A stretch of DNA of 64,000 nucleotides from NCBI RefSeq assembly GCF_027213945.1, contig NZ_JAPWGW010000002.1, forward strand, positions 1 through 64,000. The letters run 5' to 3'. The DNA comes from Henriciella marina. GTDB taxonomy: Bacteria; Pseudomonadota; Alphaproteobacteria; Caulobacterales; Hyphomonadaceae. The notes below the pieces were generated by a model. The model was given only the letters and a program-made list of their open reading frames with translations, was not told the DNA's origin and ran no database searches. This document shows positions 50,890-60,631 of the stretch, in pieces. The first letter of the stretch is position 1; each line of letters begins with the position of its first letter. A program made the translations under genes and the position numbers.

Positions 50890-52065
50890 CTAATTTACTG
50901 CAGTGTGCGCCACTGAACGGTCGAAATAGGCGTCGATCGCGCGTGCAATCGCCTTGGCCGAGCGCTCTCGCCCATCAGCGGATGCCAGCCTTGCCGCATC
51001 GGCGCGGTTGGTCAGGAAGCCCACTTCGATCAGTACGGCTGGCACATCAGGCGCCAGAAGGACGAAGAAGTTTTCCTGCCGGTGGCTATTGCGGACGATT
51101 GGCCCTGCAGAAGCCAGCTCGGGAATGAGGATTTCGGCGAAGATGGCCGAATTTGTCTTTGTCTCGCGCTTGGTGAGGTCCGTCAGGATGCTCGCTACCT
51201 CGTTTGATGTGCCGTCCTCGACCGGCAGGTGCCAGCCATACTTGTTCGCCACTGGATCAACCCGGTTCTGGCCCCGGGAATTCAGCGTGTAGACAGTGGC
51301 TCCTGCGACAGAGCGATTGGCTGCTGCGTCGGCATGAATCGATATGAAGAGATCCGCGCCCCAGTTGCGGGCCATTGTCACCCGGTCCTCATGTTCGACA
51401 TAGGTATCGTCATCGCGCGTCAGGTGGATGGTGTAGCGCCCACTCGCCTCAAGTGCTGTCTTGAGCGAAAGCGCTGTTTTCAGAACCACGTCCTTCTCTC
51501 TGGTGGAATCAGCAGCCAGAGCGCCCGGGTCGCGTCCGCCATGACCGGGATCGATCACGATCACCTGCTTGACGGGCGGGAGCGATGCCAGCACCATATC
51601 CTCCGCGCCAACCACCTGCCCGCCACTGAACGCGGCCCGGCGGTCCAGATCGATAGCTGCATCCCTGTCGAACCGGTCCGGCGAAACTCGCACAAGATCA
51701 ATCACGAGCCGGTGACGCGGATCGGATACGGTTGGGCCGATGTTCAGCGCCCGGGACACCGTGACAGCATGTGACAAGTGGAAAGAGATACCGCGCGGCG
51801 ACACTTGATACGTCGTAACGGCGCCAGCTGGCGGCGGCGTGTCAGCCAGCTCATCAAGACGAAAGTCAGGCAGGTCAACCGCGATCGACCGCATACCTGT
51901 TTCACTGAGCGAAAAAATGCCGTGCGCGAGCTCGCCATCGGCGGCGAGAGTGATTCGGGTATACTCCCCTGCTCCCTCGACCCGGATCTCATTGATTTCG
52001 GTTGCATAGGCATGGCTGACCATGCTCGCCAGGAACCCGATGAGTAGAAAAAACGATCGAAACAT
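50890..52065 (-). CDS. amiC: N-acetylmuramoyl-L-alanine amidase (AmiC type, AMIN plus Amidase_3)
   Basis: About 391 residues from ATG 52065 (GTG 52074 possible). A signal peptide (to SHAYA) leads into an AMIN domain (residues ~25-130; IRVEGAGEYTRITLAADGEL). The zinc amidase domain follows with VIVIDPGHGGRDPGALAADS, the Glu in YVEHEDRV-like context, LFISIHADAAANRSVAGATV and AVLIEVGFLTNRADAARL, so all ligands are present. It splits peptide from glycan during cell separation, normally after activation by an EnvC-type protein. Confidence 0.93.
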   Translation of the reverse strand: MFRSFFLLIGFLASMVSHAYATEINEIRVEGAGEYTRITLAADGELAHGIFSLSETGMRSIAVDLPDFRLDELADTPPPAGAVTTYQVSPRGISFHLSHAVTVSRALNIGPTVSDPRHRLVIDLVRVSPDRFDRDAAIDLDRRAAFSGGQVVGAEDMVLASLPPVKQVIVIDPGHGGRDPGALAADSTREKDVVLKTALSLKTALEASGRYTIHLTRDDDTYVEHEDRVTMARNWGADLFISIHADAAANRSVAGATVYTLNSRGQNRVDPVANKYGWHLPVEDGTSNEVASILTDLTKRETKTNSAIFAEILIPELASAGPIVRNSHRQENFFVLLAPDVPAVLIEVGFLTNRADAARLASADGRERSAKAIARAIDAYFDRSVAHTAVN

Positions 52066-52074
52066 CTCGCCCAC

Positions 52075-52467
52075 AGCCTACTGGAATTTGACTTTATTGC
52101 GTGACGGGGAGTGTGCACATCCTTCATTAATCAAGCGTTTACCGTCTCTGCTGGCACTGCCTATTTTGCTATTCTCTGATTTTATAGCTTTTCTTTAGGC
52201 TCGGCTTTCGGCATGGTCGGACAGACCTCTATTTGGAGGCCAAGACCATTTCCCAGATGGTATGCGAACGGATCAATAGTCCGTGCATGGCCTGATCGGA
52301 CACGGAACAACTTGTAATGTATCTTTCGCCACTGAAAGCATCGTCGAGACTAGCGCCTACTGGCGCGCAGACGCGCTGGCGCAAGATATCCCGTCACAAC
52401 TTAACTGGCGTTCGCTGCAGCACGGTCAATTACCGCGCCGCGCCGCCAGATCACAAGGCGATAAGCT
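52075..52467 (+). other. Divergent region and long 5' leader of rne
   Basis: No gene is supported in these 393 bases, which separate divergent amiC and rne. TTAA-N7-TTTACC at 52127-52143 is one mismatch from the CtrA consensus (TTAA-N7-TTAACC) and lies close to the amiC side. RNase E genes commonly have a long leader used for autoregulation; no strong hairpin could be singled out by eye. Confidence 0.35.
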
Positions 52468-55011
52468 ATGAGCAAATTGATGCTGATCGATGCGGTCCAC
52501 CCGGAAGAGACCCGGGTGGCGCTCGTTTCGGACGGACGCGTAGACGACTTTGACTTCGAAACCGCAGGTAAGGAACAGCTAAGGGGCAATATCTATCTCG
52601 CGAAAGTCACGCGCGTAGAGCCATCCCTCCAGGCCTGTTTTGTAGAATATGGCGGCAACCGCCACGGTTTTCTGGCCTTCAGCGAAATCCATCCCGACTA
52701 CTACCAGCTTCCTCAGGAAGACCGCGAAGCGCTGCTTCAGGATGCGGCTCGCGCCGCCGCTGAGGAAGACGAAGACGATGTCGACGAGGAACGTGACATC
52801 GACGATGAAGACAATGACGGCGAAGAAGATTCAGACGCCGATGAAGCGGCCGCCGAAGCAGCTGCCGCCAAACCAAGGCCGCAATCGAGCTCGAAGCGCT
52901 ACAAGATCCAGGAAGTAATCCGCCGCCGGCAGGTCATGCTGGTTCAGGTCGTCAAGGAAGAACGCGGCAATAAGGGCGCAGCCCTCACCACCTTCCTGTC
53001 GCTCGCCGGACGCTACAGCGTTCTCATGCCGAACACCCCACGCGGCGGCGGCATTTCGCGCAAGATCACCAACGGTGCAGACCGCAAGCGCCTGAAGGAA
53101 ATCATGTCGAGCCTGGACGTGCCGAACGGTATGGGGCTGATCGTGCGTACCGCAGGTGCCAAACGCACTAAGACCGACATTCGCCGCGACTATGAATATC
53201 TCCAGAAGCTCTGGGACAATATCCGGCACCGGACCATGGAATCGATTGCGCCCTGCATCATCCATGAAGAAGGCGGCCTCGTTCATCGCGCCATGCGCGA
53301 CATGTTCGACAAGGATATTGAGGAAGTCATCATCCAGGGCCCATCGGCCTATCGCGAGGCAAAAGACCTCTCGAAGATGATCATGCCGACGCAGGCCCGA
53401 AAGGTAAAACAGTGGAAGTCCGCTGCCCCGCTTTTTGTCTCTGAATCGGTCGAGGACCAGCTTGATTCCATCTTCTCGCCCACGGTGCAGATGAAGTCCG
53501 GCGGCTACCTCGTCATCAACCAGACCGAAGCACTGGTCGCCATCGACGTGAACTCCGGCAAGGCGACCAAGGAACGCAATATCGAGCAGACCGCTCTGCG
53601 CACCAATCTGGAAGCAGCCGAGGAAGCCTGTCGCCAGATGCGCCTGCGTGATCTTGCCGGCCTCGTTGTCATCGACTTCATCGATATGGAGGAGAACAAG
53701 AACAACCGGGCCGTCGAGAAGAAGCTCAAGGATTGTCTCAAGATCGACCGCGCGCGTGTGCAGTGTGGAAAGATCTCCCAGTTCGGCCTGATGGAAATCT
53801 CACGTCAGCGCCGCCGCGCAGGTGTGCTCCAGGCGACATCCGACCCATGCGAAGCGTGTAACGGTACTGGCCGTCGCCGTTCCGTCCCGTCAGCAGCGCT
53901 GCAGCTCCTGCGCGCGCTTGAAGCAAGGGCGGCTGGTGGTGGTCTTTCATCCATTACCGTTCACGCACCGACGGACGTTGCGCTCTACCTGCTCAACAAT
54001 AAGCGTGAAGCTGTTACCGACATCGAGGATGTCGCCGGTTTTGCGATCTCGATCAGTTCGTCTGATGAATTTCTGCCGGGCGACTTTCGCATTGATGCGG
54101 AAAAAGACCCGAACCAGAAGTCCCGCCGCAATCGCAAACAGGATCGCAGCCGCCACATCATCGGTGATGAGGATGACGACGAATTGCCAGATGAGGCAGA
54201 AGATGCCAGCGCTGAGGACGACGCCGAAGCGGCTGACGCGTCCGATATTGACGGCGAAGAAGATGCCGACAATGAAGCCGCCGCTGACGATCAGTCTGAT
54301 AATGACGACCAGTCTGGCGGTTCGCGCAAGCGCAGACGCCGTGGCCGCCGCGGCGGTCGCCGCAGACGCCGTGAGCCAAACCCGATCGTGCCGCTCGATG
54401 GCGGCGCGCTTCTCGATGGCCTTGCCCATAGCGCCCCGGCAATGCTGGACGAAACACCGCCTGCCCTGCCCGACCCGGACGAGACGAGCCGCGCCACGGC
54501 ATCTCAGCCGCAGCTTGCAAAGACCGTCGCGCTTGATGCGGTCAAGCAGGACGCAGCCGATAGCGATGGTTCGTCTGACGATAATGGCAATGACGCGGAA
54601 AGTTCTGACGACAAGCAGGATGAGAAGCCTCGTTCGCGTCGGTCACGTCCGCGCCGCAGAGGCGGCAAGCGCAACGGGAAGCCGAAGAACACCGAAGCAG
54701 AGACCGACACGTCTGCTGAAGCTTCTGGTAGCGACGAACAGGCCGTTGAGCCTGAGGCGACGTCTGAAACAGCGCCAGAACCGGCTGAGGTAAAGACGGA
54801 AACGCCTGAGCCAGTCACCGAAGCGCCTGCTGCCGAAGAAAAAGCTGTAGAGCCAGCGCCCTCGAAGACGTCAGCCGTGTTCGAAGAAGACAAGCCGATC
54901 GCAAGCGAGCCTGTTCTGGTCACCGAAGAAAAGTCGGAGGACCAGAAGGAAGACGCGTCCAAGAAGGACGAAAAGCCAAAGCGGCGCGGCTGGTGGTCCC
55001 TTCGCCGCTAG
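52468..55011 (+). CDS. rne: Ribonuclease E
   Basis: The 847-residue product starts MSKLMLIDAVHPEETRVALV. The S1 domain (GNIYLAKVTRVEPSLQACFV, GGNRHGFLAFSEIHPDYY) is interrupted by a strongly acidic insert at about residues 97-135, common in alphaproteobacteria. The catalytic core has EEVIIQGPSAYREAKDLSKM and LVAIDVNSGKATKERNIEQT, the DNase-I-like metal Asp in LAGLVVIDFIDMEENKNNRA, and the zinc link DPCEACNGTGRRR. The C-terminal 300 residues are disordered, with alternating acidic and Arg-rich blocks (KRRRRGRRGGRRRRREPNP) that bind RNA. It ends RRGWWSLRR; a Gly-Trp-Trp end binds PNPase in Caulobacter. It is the scaffold of the degradosome. Confidence 0.96.
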   Translation: MSKLMLIDAVHPEETRVALVSDGRVDDFDFETAGKEQLRGNIYLAKVTRVEPSLQACFVEYGGNRHGFLAFSEIHPDYYQLPQEDREALLQDAARAAAEEDEDDVDEERDIDDEDNDGEEDSDADEAAAEAAAAKPRPQSSSKRYKIQEVIRRRQVMLVQVVKEERGNKGAALTTFLSLAGRYSVLMPNTPRGGGISRKITNGADRKRLKEIMSSLDVPNGMGLIVRTAGAKRTKTDIRRDYEYLQKLWDNIRHRTMESIAPCIIHEEGGLVHRAMRDMFDKDIEEVIIQGPSAYREAKDLSKMIMPTQARKVKQWKSAAPLFVSESVEDQLDSIFSPTVQMKSGGYLVINQTEALVAIDVNSGKATKERNIEQTALRTNLEAAEEACRQMRLRDLAGLVVIDFIDMEENKNNRAVEKKLKDCLKIDRARVQCGKISQFGLMEISRQRRRAGVLQATSDPCEACNGTGRRRSVPSAALQLLRALEARAAGGGLSSITVHAPTDVALYLLNNKREAVTDIEDVAGFAISISSSDEFLPGDFRIDAEKDPNQKSRRNRKQDRSRHIIGDEDDDELPDEAEDASAEDDAEAADASDIDGEEDADNEAAADDQSDNDDQSGGSRKRRRRGRRGGRRRRREPNPIVPLDGGALLDGLAHSAPAMLDETPPALPDPDETSRATASQPQLAKTVALDAVKQDAADSDGSSDDNGNDAESSDDKQDEKPRSRRSRPRRRGGKRNGKPKNTEAETDTSAEASGSDEQAVEPEATSETAPEPAEVKTETPEPVTEAPAAEEKAVEPAPSKTSAVFEEDKPIASEPVLVTEEKSEDQKEDASKKDEKPKRRGWWSLRR

Positions 55012-55048
55012 GGCGAAACCGGCCCGGCGAAAATCACCGCCCAATAAA

Positions 55049-55078
55049 AAAAGCGTCAGTCCCCGGACTGACGCTTTT
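55049..55078. terminator. Bidirectional intrinsic terminator between rne and the dehydrogenase gene
   Basis: AAAAGCGTCAGTC and GACTGACGCTTTT form a perfect 13-bp stem around CCCG, flanked by an A-run on the left and T-run on the right. It serves rne (plus) and the convergent gene ending at 55101. Confidence 0.92.
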
Positions 55079-55100
55079 CTGTATCGACCGACCCAATCAA

Positions 55101-56147
55101 TCAGGCAGGCTTCGCGTTCGCAATCCGCGTGCGTGCAATCTGCTCGGCCACTTCATTGGTCGGTGCATTCTGCTTCAACGCTTCGTCCAGCACTTCTTCC
55201 AGCGTCTCGATCAGCACGTTCAGCTTGCCCATTACCCAGTTACGCGAATACGCGCCTGAAATTTCGGCCGCGACATTGATGATGCCGCCGCCATTGATGA
55301 CATAGTCGGGCGCATAGAGAATGCCGCGGTCCCGCAGTGCAACGTCCATCTCGGCGATGGATAGCTGATTGTTGGCACCACCTGCAACGACGCGCGCCTT
55401 CAGGCGCGGCAGTGTTTCCGGATTGATAACGGCGCCCAGCGCGTTCGGCGAAAAAATGTCGACATGCTGGTCATAGATTTCGTCCGTCGCAACGATCTTA
55501 GCGCCGGTACGCTCAGACACCTCTTTCAGAAGCGTCTCGTCGATATCGGTGATGATCAGCTCTGCGCCTTCTTCGGCGAGGTGGTCGCAGAGGTATCCGC
55601 CGACATGGCCGACACCCTGTACCGCGATCCGGCGGCCAGACAGGTCATCGCTGCCAAAGGCGCGTTTGGCGCTCGCCTTGATACCGCGATAGACGCCGAG
55701 CGCCGTGATCGGCGATGGGTCGCCGCTGGCGGCTTCGCCCTGATCGAGACCCGCGACATACTTCGTCTGCGTTGCGACGATCTCCATGTCCTTGGTACTG
55801 ATCCCTACATCTTCGGCGGTATAGTATTTTCCGTTCAGAGACTGGATCGCGCGGCCAAAAGCCTCGAACAGGGCGGGCGACTTGTCGGTCTTCGAATTGC
55901 CCCAGATGACGGACTTGCCGCCACCCAGCGGAAGCCCCGCCATGGCGTTCTTGAAGCTCATGCCCTTTGAGAGGCGCAAGGCGTCGCGCAGTGCTTCCTC
56001 GCCGGTCGCGTAATTCCACATCCGGCAACCACCTGCAGCCGGGCCAAGCGCCGTTGAGTGAACCGCGATAATGGCCTTCAGACCGCTCGCCTTGTCCTCG
56101 AACATATGGACACTCTCATGGCCGTCGAAGGAAGGATGGTCGAACAT
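55101..56147 (-). CDS. Leucine dehydrogenase-like Glu/Leu/Phe/Val dehydrogenase
   Basis: The 348-residue product shows IIAVHSTALGPAAGGCRMWN and LSKGMSFKNAMAGLPLGGGK with the substrate-binding and catalytic lysines, KYYTAEDVGISTKDMEIVA with the catalytic Asp, and the Rossmann motif RIAVQGVGHVGGYLCDHLAE. ARVVAGGANNQL and YAPDYVINGGGIINVAAEI follow. Length and motifs fit leucine or branched-chain amino acid dehydrogenase, which converts the amino acid to the 2-keto acid with NAD. Exact substrate cannot be read. Confidence 0.92.
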   Translation of the reverse strand: MFDHPSFDGHESVHMFEDKASGLKAIIAVHSTALGPAAGGCRMWNYATGEEALRDALRLSKGMSFKNAMAGLPLGGGKSVIWGNSKTDKSPALFEAFGRAIQSLNGKYYTAEDVGISTKDMEIVATQTKYVAGLDQGEAASGDPSPITALGVYRGIKASAKRAFGSDDLSGRRIAVQGVGHVGGYLCDHLAEEGAELIITDIDETLLKEVSERTGAKIVATDEIYDQHVDIFSPNALGAVINPETLPRLKARVVAGGANNQLSIAEMDVALRDRGILYAPDYVINGGGIINVAAEISGAYSRNWVMGKLNVLIETLEEVLDEALKQNAPTNEVAEQIARTRIANAKPA

Positions 56148-56211
56148 GGATACTCTCCTGACTGTCTCGTCCCGGCCTTAGCGCTCTTGAATGCGCGGTC
56201 AACTGCTTCGT

Positions 56212-57201
56212 TCACTTCGCAGGTATGCTTGCGACGCCGGACGGCAAAGGCGCAGAAGGATCTTGCATGAACGCCCACATATCCGCGTAAACTGTTTCGG
56301 CCTGAAGGTCTCTCAGCAGCATATGATACCCATTGGGGTAGTACGCCGTACGCACATGGGGCGGTAAGATTTTAATCGTGCGTTTCACGCCTCCAGGCGG
56401 GATAACGATGTCTTTGGCTCCGTAGGTGAGAAGCGTCGGCATCTCGGCTGGAAGCCGCGGCGCGGCAAGATGCGCCTCCTCCATAAGGGCGACGACACCA
56501 TAGACTTGGTCGATCCGGTTATCGGTCATACGCAGCGGATCTGCCCACATCCTACGCAGCATTTCGACATTGTCCGACGGCTCGATCTTCACGCCGCGCG
56601 GCGGACGCACCACCCAGCCCGGCCGGCTATGGGCCGACACCCAGAGCGCGCCGCGATAGAGCCAGTTCATGGCCCCCCAGCCGCGAAGGCCCGGCCCGGA
56701 AAGGATAAGCCGGTCAGCGCCTACGGGCGGATTGTCCCCGGCAAACGCGGTCATCGACATCGCGCCGCCCATCGACACGCCCACAATCGTGAGGGTCGCG
56801 TCAGGGTGGCGCTCCCGCACCAGACGCACAGCCTGACGCAAATCCTCGCGCATTAGTTCTGGCTCAGGCCATATCCCCCGCTTCAGCGATCGTCCGAAGC
56901 CGCGCTGGTCATAGGCATAGGTCGTGACGCCGCGCTCTGCGAACCAGGGCGCCGCCATATGGAAGGCCTCGGCATAGTCATTCATGCCGTGCACGCCGAC
57001 GATCACATGGTCGACGTCGTTACCGTCCACCTTGCGCGGCCAGACGGTCAACCCCAGCTGCGCGCCGTCAGAGCTGACAAAGGTCGACTCATCCGGAACC
57101 AGTTTCGCTTCAATCAGCTGATCAGGCATGAGCGCGCCCTGCATCTTCGGCGTCGCGCAAGCACACAGTCCAAGGAGGAGAAGATAGGTCAGCCATTTCA
57201 A
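56212..57201 (-). CDS. Alpha/beta hydrolase lipoprotein (serine aminopeptidase S33 / monoacylglycerol lipase type)
   Basis: The 329-residue product begins with a lipoprotein signal (LLLLGLCAC, Cys at about residue 15). The hydrolase fold is clear: IVGVHGMNDYAEAFHMAAPW, TYAYDQRGFGRSLKRGIWPE, the nucleophile elbow IVGVSMGGAMSMTAFAG, Asp in LLTYGAKDIVIPPGGVKR and the late His in YYPNGYHMLLRDLQAE. This is the pattern of lysophospholipase or monoacylglycerol lipase. It would act in the periplasm at the inner or outer membrane. It overlaps the UDG-family gene by 4 bases (ATGA). Confidence 0.88.
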   Translation of the reverse strand: MKWLTYLLLLGLCACATPKMQGALMPDQLIEAKLVPDESTFVSSDGAQLGLTVWPRKVDGNDVDHVIVGVHGMNDYAEAFHMAAPWFAERGVTTYAYDQRGFGRSLKRGIWPEPELMREDLRQAVRLVRERHPDATLTIVGVSMGGAMSMTAFAGDNPPVGADRLILSGPGLRGWGAMNWLYRGALWVSAHSRPGWVVRPPRGVKIEPSDNVEMLRRMWADPLRMTDNRIDQVYGVVALMEEAHLAAPRLPAEMPTLLTYGAKDIVIPPGGVKRTIKILPPHVRTAYYPNGYHMLLRDLQAETVYADMWAFMQDPSAPLPSGVASIPAK

Positions 57202-57794
57202 AGCAGGTCTCTCACTTTCTGTCGGAGGACGGGCAGGATATCCGTCTCGAACCAGGGGTTTTTCTTCAGCCAGGCATTGTTGCGCCAGCTTGGATGAGGT
57301 GTTGGCAGGATACCGGTCTCTAAATGGGTGCGCCAGTTGCGAACCGTTTCAGTGAGCGTCTTCGAGGCTGCCTGCCCGAGATGCCACTTCTGCGCATAGC
57401 CACCGATCGCGAGGACCAGTTCAAGATCAGGCAGTCGCTCCAGCAAACCAGCCCGCCAGGTCGGCGCGCAGATTTTCATTGGCGGCAAATCACCGCCATT
57501 CTTGTCATAACCCGGAAAGCAGAATCCCATCGGCGCGATGACGATCCGCGACTCGTCGTAAAATTCGTCCTCGCTCACGCCCATCCAATCGCGCAGGCGC
57601 ACGCCGGACGGGTCTGCGAATGGCTTTGATGAACGGTCCGCGAGATTGCCGGGCGCCTGGCTCGCAATCAGGATACGAGCCCCTGGCGCGGCTCGGACAA
57701 TCGGGTTCGGATAACGCTGCATCTGGCCCGCGCAAATGCGGCAGGCCCTTAATTCTTCCAGATAGCTATTCAGGTCAGCGCTCACTTGGGCCAA
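57198..57794 (-). CDS. Uracil-DNA glycosylase superfamily protein
   Basis: The 198-residue product contains LRACRICAGQMQRYPNPIVR, then ILIASQAPGNLADRSSKPFA (motif 1 region), MGFCFPGYDKNGGDLPPM, LAIGGYAQKWHLG and the final motif ILPTPHPSWRNNAW. The motifs resemble the UDG-like family described as uracil-DNA glycosylase family proteins; the Asn/Asp catalytic residue of classical Ung is not in its usual form. A Cys pair near the N-terminus (CRIC) could be part of an iron-sulfur cluster. The role in DNA repair is inferred. Confidence 0.8.
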   Translation of the reverse strand: MAQVSADLNSYLEELRACRICAGQMQRYPNPIVRAAPGARILIASQAPGNLADRSSKPFADPSGVRLRDWMGVSEDEFYDESRIVIAPMGFCFPGYDKNGGDLPPMKICAPTWRAGLLERLPDLELVLAIGGYAQKWHLGQAASKTLTETVRNWRTHLETGILPTPHPSWRNNAWLKKNPWFETDILPVLRQKVRDLL

Positions 57795-57832
57795 GATGGA
57801 AACTCAACGCCCCAAGACAAGGATGAACGCGC

Positions 57833-58738
57833 ATGATTGATCCGGTGGAGCTGGTTATCGAAGCACGGGCGCGCGACCTCGGAGGCGGCTTCAAGGTGCG
57901 CCGCGTCCTGCCCTTTCACAAGCGCCGCATGGTCGGGCCTTTTATCTTCTTCGATCATTTCGGCCCCGTGGACTATCCGCCCGGCAAGGGCTTCGACGTG
58001 CGCTCCCACCCGCATATCGGACTTGCGACGGTAACCTATCTCTTCGAAGGCGCCATCGCACACAGGGATACGGTCGGCTCTGACATCACAATCCGGCCCG
58101 GCGCGGTGAACTGGATGGTGGCTGGCCGCGGGATCGTCCATTCAGAGCGCACCCCCGATAAAGAGCGCGCCACTGGCATGCGTATGCACGGCATCCAAAC
58201 TTGGGTCGCCCTGCCGAAAACGCATGAGGACTGCCCACCCTCTTTCACGCATCACCCGAAGGACTCCCTACCGGAATTCGACCTCGGTGGCGCCCGCGCC
58301 CAGCTGCTTGCAGGTGAGGCCTGGGGACATCGCTCACCTGTCGAGTTCCCTTGGGGGATCTGGTATCTCGGCCTGACCGCGTCAGACGGCGCAAGCTTCG
58401 AAATTCCAGCTGATGCTGCAGACGAACGCGCGATCTATGTTGCTGGCGGATCAGTCGCTATCGAAGGCAGAAGCTATGCCGACGGCGCCATGATCATCCT
58501 GACACCCGGGCAGACTGTTCAGGTCTCCGTTGCTCCAAGTAGCCACCTCATGCTTGCGGGCGGCCAGACAATGGATAGCCCGCGTCTCATAGACTGGAAT
58601 CTTGTCGCCAGCCGGCAGGACTTGATCGACGAGGCGCGTGCTGGATGGACAGACTCCATCGCGCGTAACTGGCAAGACACGCGCTTCTCACTACCCGATG
58701 GAGAGGATGAGTTTATCCCCCTGCCCGGCGCAGACTGA
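57833..58738 (+). CDS. Pirin family protein
   Basis: The 301-residue bicupin shows FKVRRVLPFHKRRMVGPFIF, FDHFGPVDYPPGKGFDVRSH, PHIGLATVTYLFEGAIAHRD with three metal-binding His and VAGRGIVHSERTP with the Glu region. The C-terminal pirin domain (AIYVAGGSVAIEGRSY) follows. Pirins bind Fe(II) and some oxidise quercetin; in bacteria the role is mostly redox sensing or unknown. Divergent from the UDG-family gene. Confidence 0.93.
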   Translation: MIDPVELVIEARARDLGGGFKVRRVLPFHKRRMVGPFIFFDHFGPVDYPPGKGFDVRSHPHIGLATVTYLFEGAIAHRDTVGSDITIRPGAVNWMVAGRGIVHSERTPDKERATGMRMHGIQTWVALPKTHEDCPPSFTHHPKDSLPEFDLGGARAQLLAGEAWGHRSPVEFPWGIWYLGLTASDGASFEIPADAADERAIYVAGGSVAIEGRSYADGAMIILTPGQTVQVSVAPSSHLMLAGGQTMDSPRLIDWNLVASRQDLIDEARAGWTDSIARNWQDTRFSLPDGEDEFIPLPGAD

Positions 58739-58825
58739 CACAAGCGCAGCAGCTTCCACCCCCTTTCTTGTGGGGTTCGCGCGGCTGTGTCACAACACCG
58801 CCATATACTGAATCAGGAGATTTTC

Positions 58826-60628
58826 ATGATGCGTACATTCTGGCCCGCCGTTTCGCTTCTCGCCCTTGCGGCGTGCGCCGACCCGGCCACTCCTGCAGAC
58901 GTGACAGACACCAACCAGGCTGACGCAAACGTCGAAGCGGAAGCTGAAGATATGGGGCAGTCGGCGTCTTTCGAGGACTCCGAGCTCATCCTGCCGCTTC
59001 CGGAAAGCACCTCAAGAGAGATTACCGCTGAAGATATCGGCACGCGCGTCGCGACGCTTGCTGATGACGCCTATGAGGGCCGCGGGCCTGGCAGCGAAGC
59101 CGGTGAAAACTCTGCCCTCTGGATCGCCCGCGAGATGGAACGCGTCGGACTTGAGCCCGGCGGCGAGGATGGCGGCTGGTTCCAGACTGTCGGCATGGTT
59201 GAGCAAACGATCGACGAGTCCAATTCTGGCATGACGATCAATGGCCTATCTTCGGGCGAGCCAATGGAGCTCACCCTGAAGGAGGACGCCGTTCTCTGGA
59301 CGAAGCGCCAGAACGGAACCGAGTTCGCCTTTGATGATTCCGAGCTTGTCTTTGTCGGCTACGGCGTCGTCGCTCCGGAATATGACTGGAACGACTATGA
59401 AGGTCTCGATGTCGAGGGCAAGACCGTCGTGATGCTCGTCAATGATCCGGGCTTCGCACGCGGCACCGACGACCTCTTCAACGGCAAGGCGATGACCTAT
59501 TATGGCCGCTGGACATACAAGTTCGAGGAAGCGGCACGCCAAGGCGCGACAGGCGCCATCGTGATCCATGAAACCGAGCCAGCGTCTTATCCATGGGAAG
59601 TTGTCCGAAACTCCTGGTCCGGCGCGCAGGCAGATCTCGTTCGCGGCGATGGCGGGGCCAGCCGCACCACCTTCGAATCCTGGATCACGCGCGACGTTGC
59701 TGAAACTCTTTTTTCCGACGCCGGTCTCGACTTTGAAGAAATGAAATCCGCCGCGAAAGAGCCAGGCTTTGAAGCCGTCGACATGGGCGACCTCTCTGTC
59801 TCTGGTAATATTGTGCAGACGGTCGCCACGATGGATTCCCGCAACGTGGTCGGCGTGTTGCCGGGCACCGAACGCCCGGATGAGTACGTCCTCTTCACGG
59901 CGCATTGGGACCATCTCGGCAAGAAAACCGAGGAACGCACCGGCGCGCCAACTGAAGACTTCTACCAGGACGACATCTTCAACGGCGCTGTCGACAATGC
60001 GACTGGCTCTGCCGCTCTTCTCGAGATCGCCGAGGCCATGGCGGCAGACGAACATCCGCGTTCCGGCCTATTCGTTGCCGTAACCCTCGAAGAATCCGGC
60101 CTGCTCGGCTCTGCCTACTATGCTGACAACCCAACCGTTCCGCTGAACAAGGTCGTCGCCGGCATCAATATGGACGGCATGCTGCCTGTGGGCCGTACCA
60201 AGGAAATGGTCGTCGTTGGCTACGGCGCATCAGAGCTTGAGGATATCCTCGAAGCGAAGCTGGAAGCCCAGGACCGCGTCGTCGAACCTGATCCGCGTCC
60301 GGAAGCAGGTTCTTTCTACCGCTCTGACCACATCTCCTTCGCCAAGAAGGGCGTGCCAATGCTCTACGCTGATGGCGGCATCGACAAGCGCGATGGCGGC
60401 GTCGCTGCTGGCCGCGCGGCTGCCGACACCTACACCGCGCAGCGCTACCACAAGCCGATGGATGAGTATTCCGAAGACTGGAACCTCAAAGGCATGGTGG
60501 AAGACGTGACCGCACTCTACGAAGTCGGGCTCGAAATCATCAACTCTGATGACTGGCCGACCTGGTATGAAGGCAATGAGTTCGAGGCTGCCCGCGAAGC
60601 CTCCCTCTCAGAAGCAGACGGCCAGTAA
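58826..60628 (+). CDS. M28 family metallopeptidase lipoprotein with PA domain
   Basis: About 600 residues from ATG 58826 with CAGGAG upstream; a longer frame from 58787 would hide the signal. The lipobox LALAAC puts the Cys near residue 17. A PA-type insert (FVGYGVVAPEYDWNDYEGLD, GATGAIVIHETEPASYPWEV) is followed by the catalytic domain: VLFTAHWDHLGKKTEERTGA, FNGAVDNATGSAALLEIAEA, VTLEESGLLGSAYYADNP and MLYADGGIDKRD near the last His ligand. Two zinc ions are expected. It should be an outer-membrane-attached aminopeptidase. Confidence 0.92.
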   Translation: MMRTFWPAVSLLALAACADPATPADVTDTNQADANVEAEAEDMGQSASFEDSELILPLPESTSREITAEDIGTRVATLADDAYEGRGPGSEAGENSALWIAREMERVGLEPGGEDGGWFQTVGMVEQTIDESNSGMTINGLSSGEPMELTLKEDAVLWTKRQNGTEFAFDDSELVFVGYGVVAPEYDWNDYEGLDVEGKTVVMLVNDPGFARGTDDLFNGKAMTYYGRWTYKFEEAARQGATGAIVIHETEPASYPWEVVRNSWSGAQADLVRGDGGASRTTFESWITRDVAETLFSDAGLDFEEMKSAAKEPGFEAVDMGDLSVSGNIVQTVATMDSRNVVGVLPGTERPDEYVLFTAHWDHLGKKTEERTGAPTEDFYQDDIFNGAVDNATGSAALLEIAEAMAADEHPRSGLFVAVTLEESGLLGSAYYADNPTVPLNKVVAGINMDGMLPVGRTKEMVVVGYGASELEDILEAKLEAQDRVVEPDPRPEAGSFYRSDHISFAKKGVPMLYADGGIDKRDGGVAAGRAAADTYTAQRYHKPMDEYSEDWNLKGMVEDVTALYEVGLEIINSDDWPTWYEGNEFEAAREASLSEADGQ

Positions 60629-60631
60629 GCC

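Noticed and set aside
53822-54793. 323-codon frame inside rne on the plus strand, shifted frame
   Set aside because: Low-complexity shadow of the acidic/Arg-rich RNase E tail.
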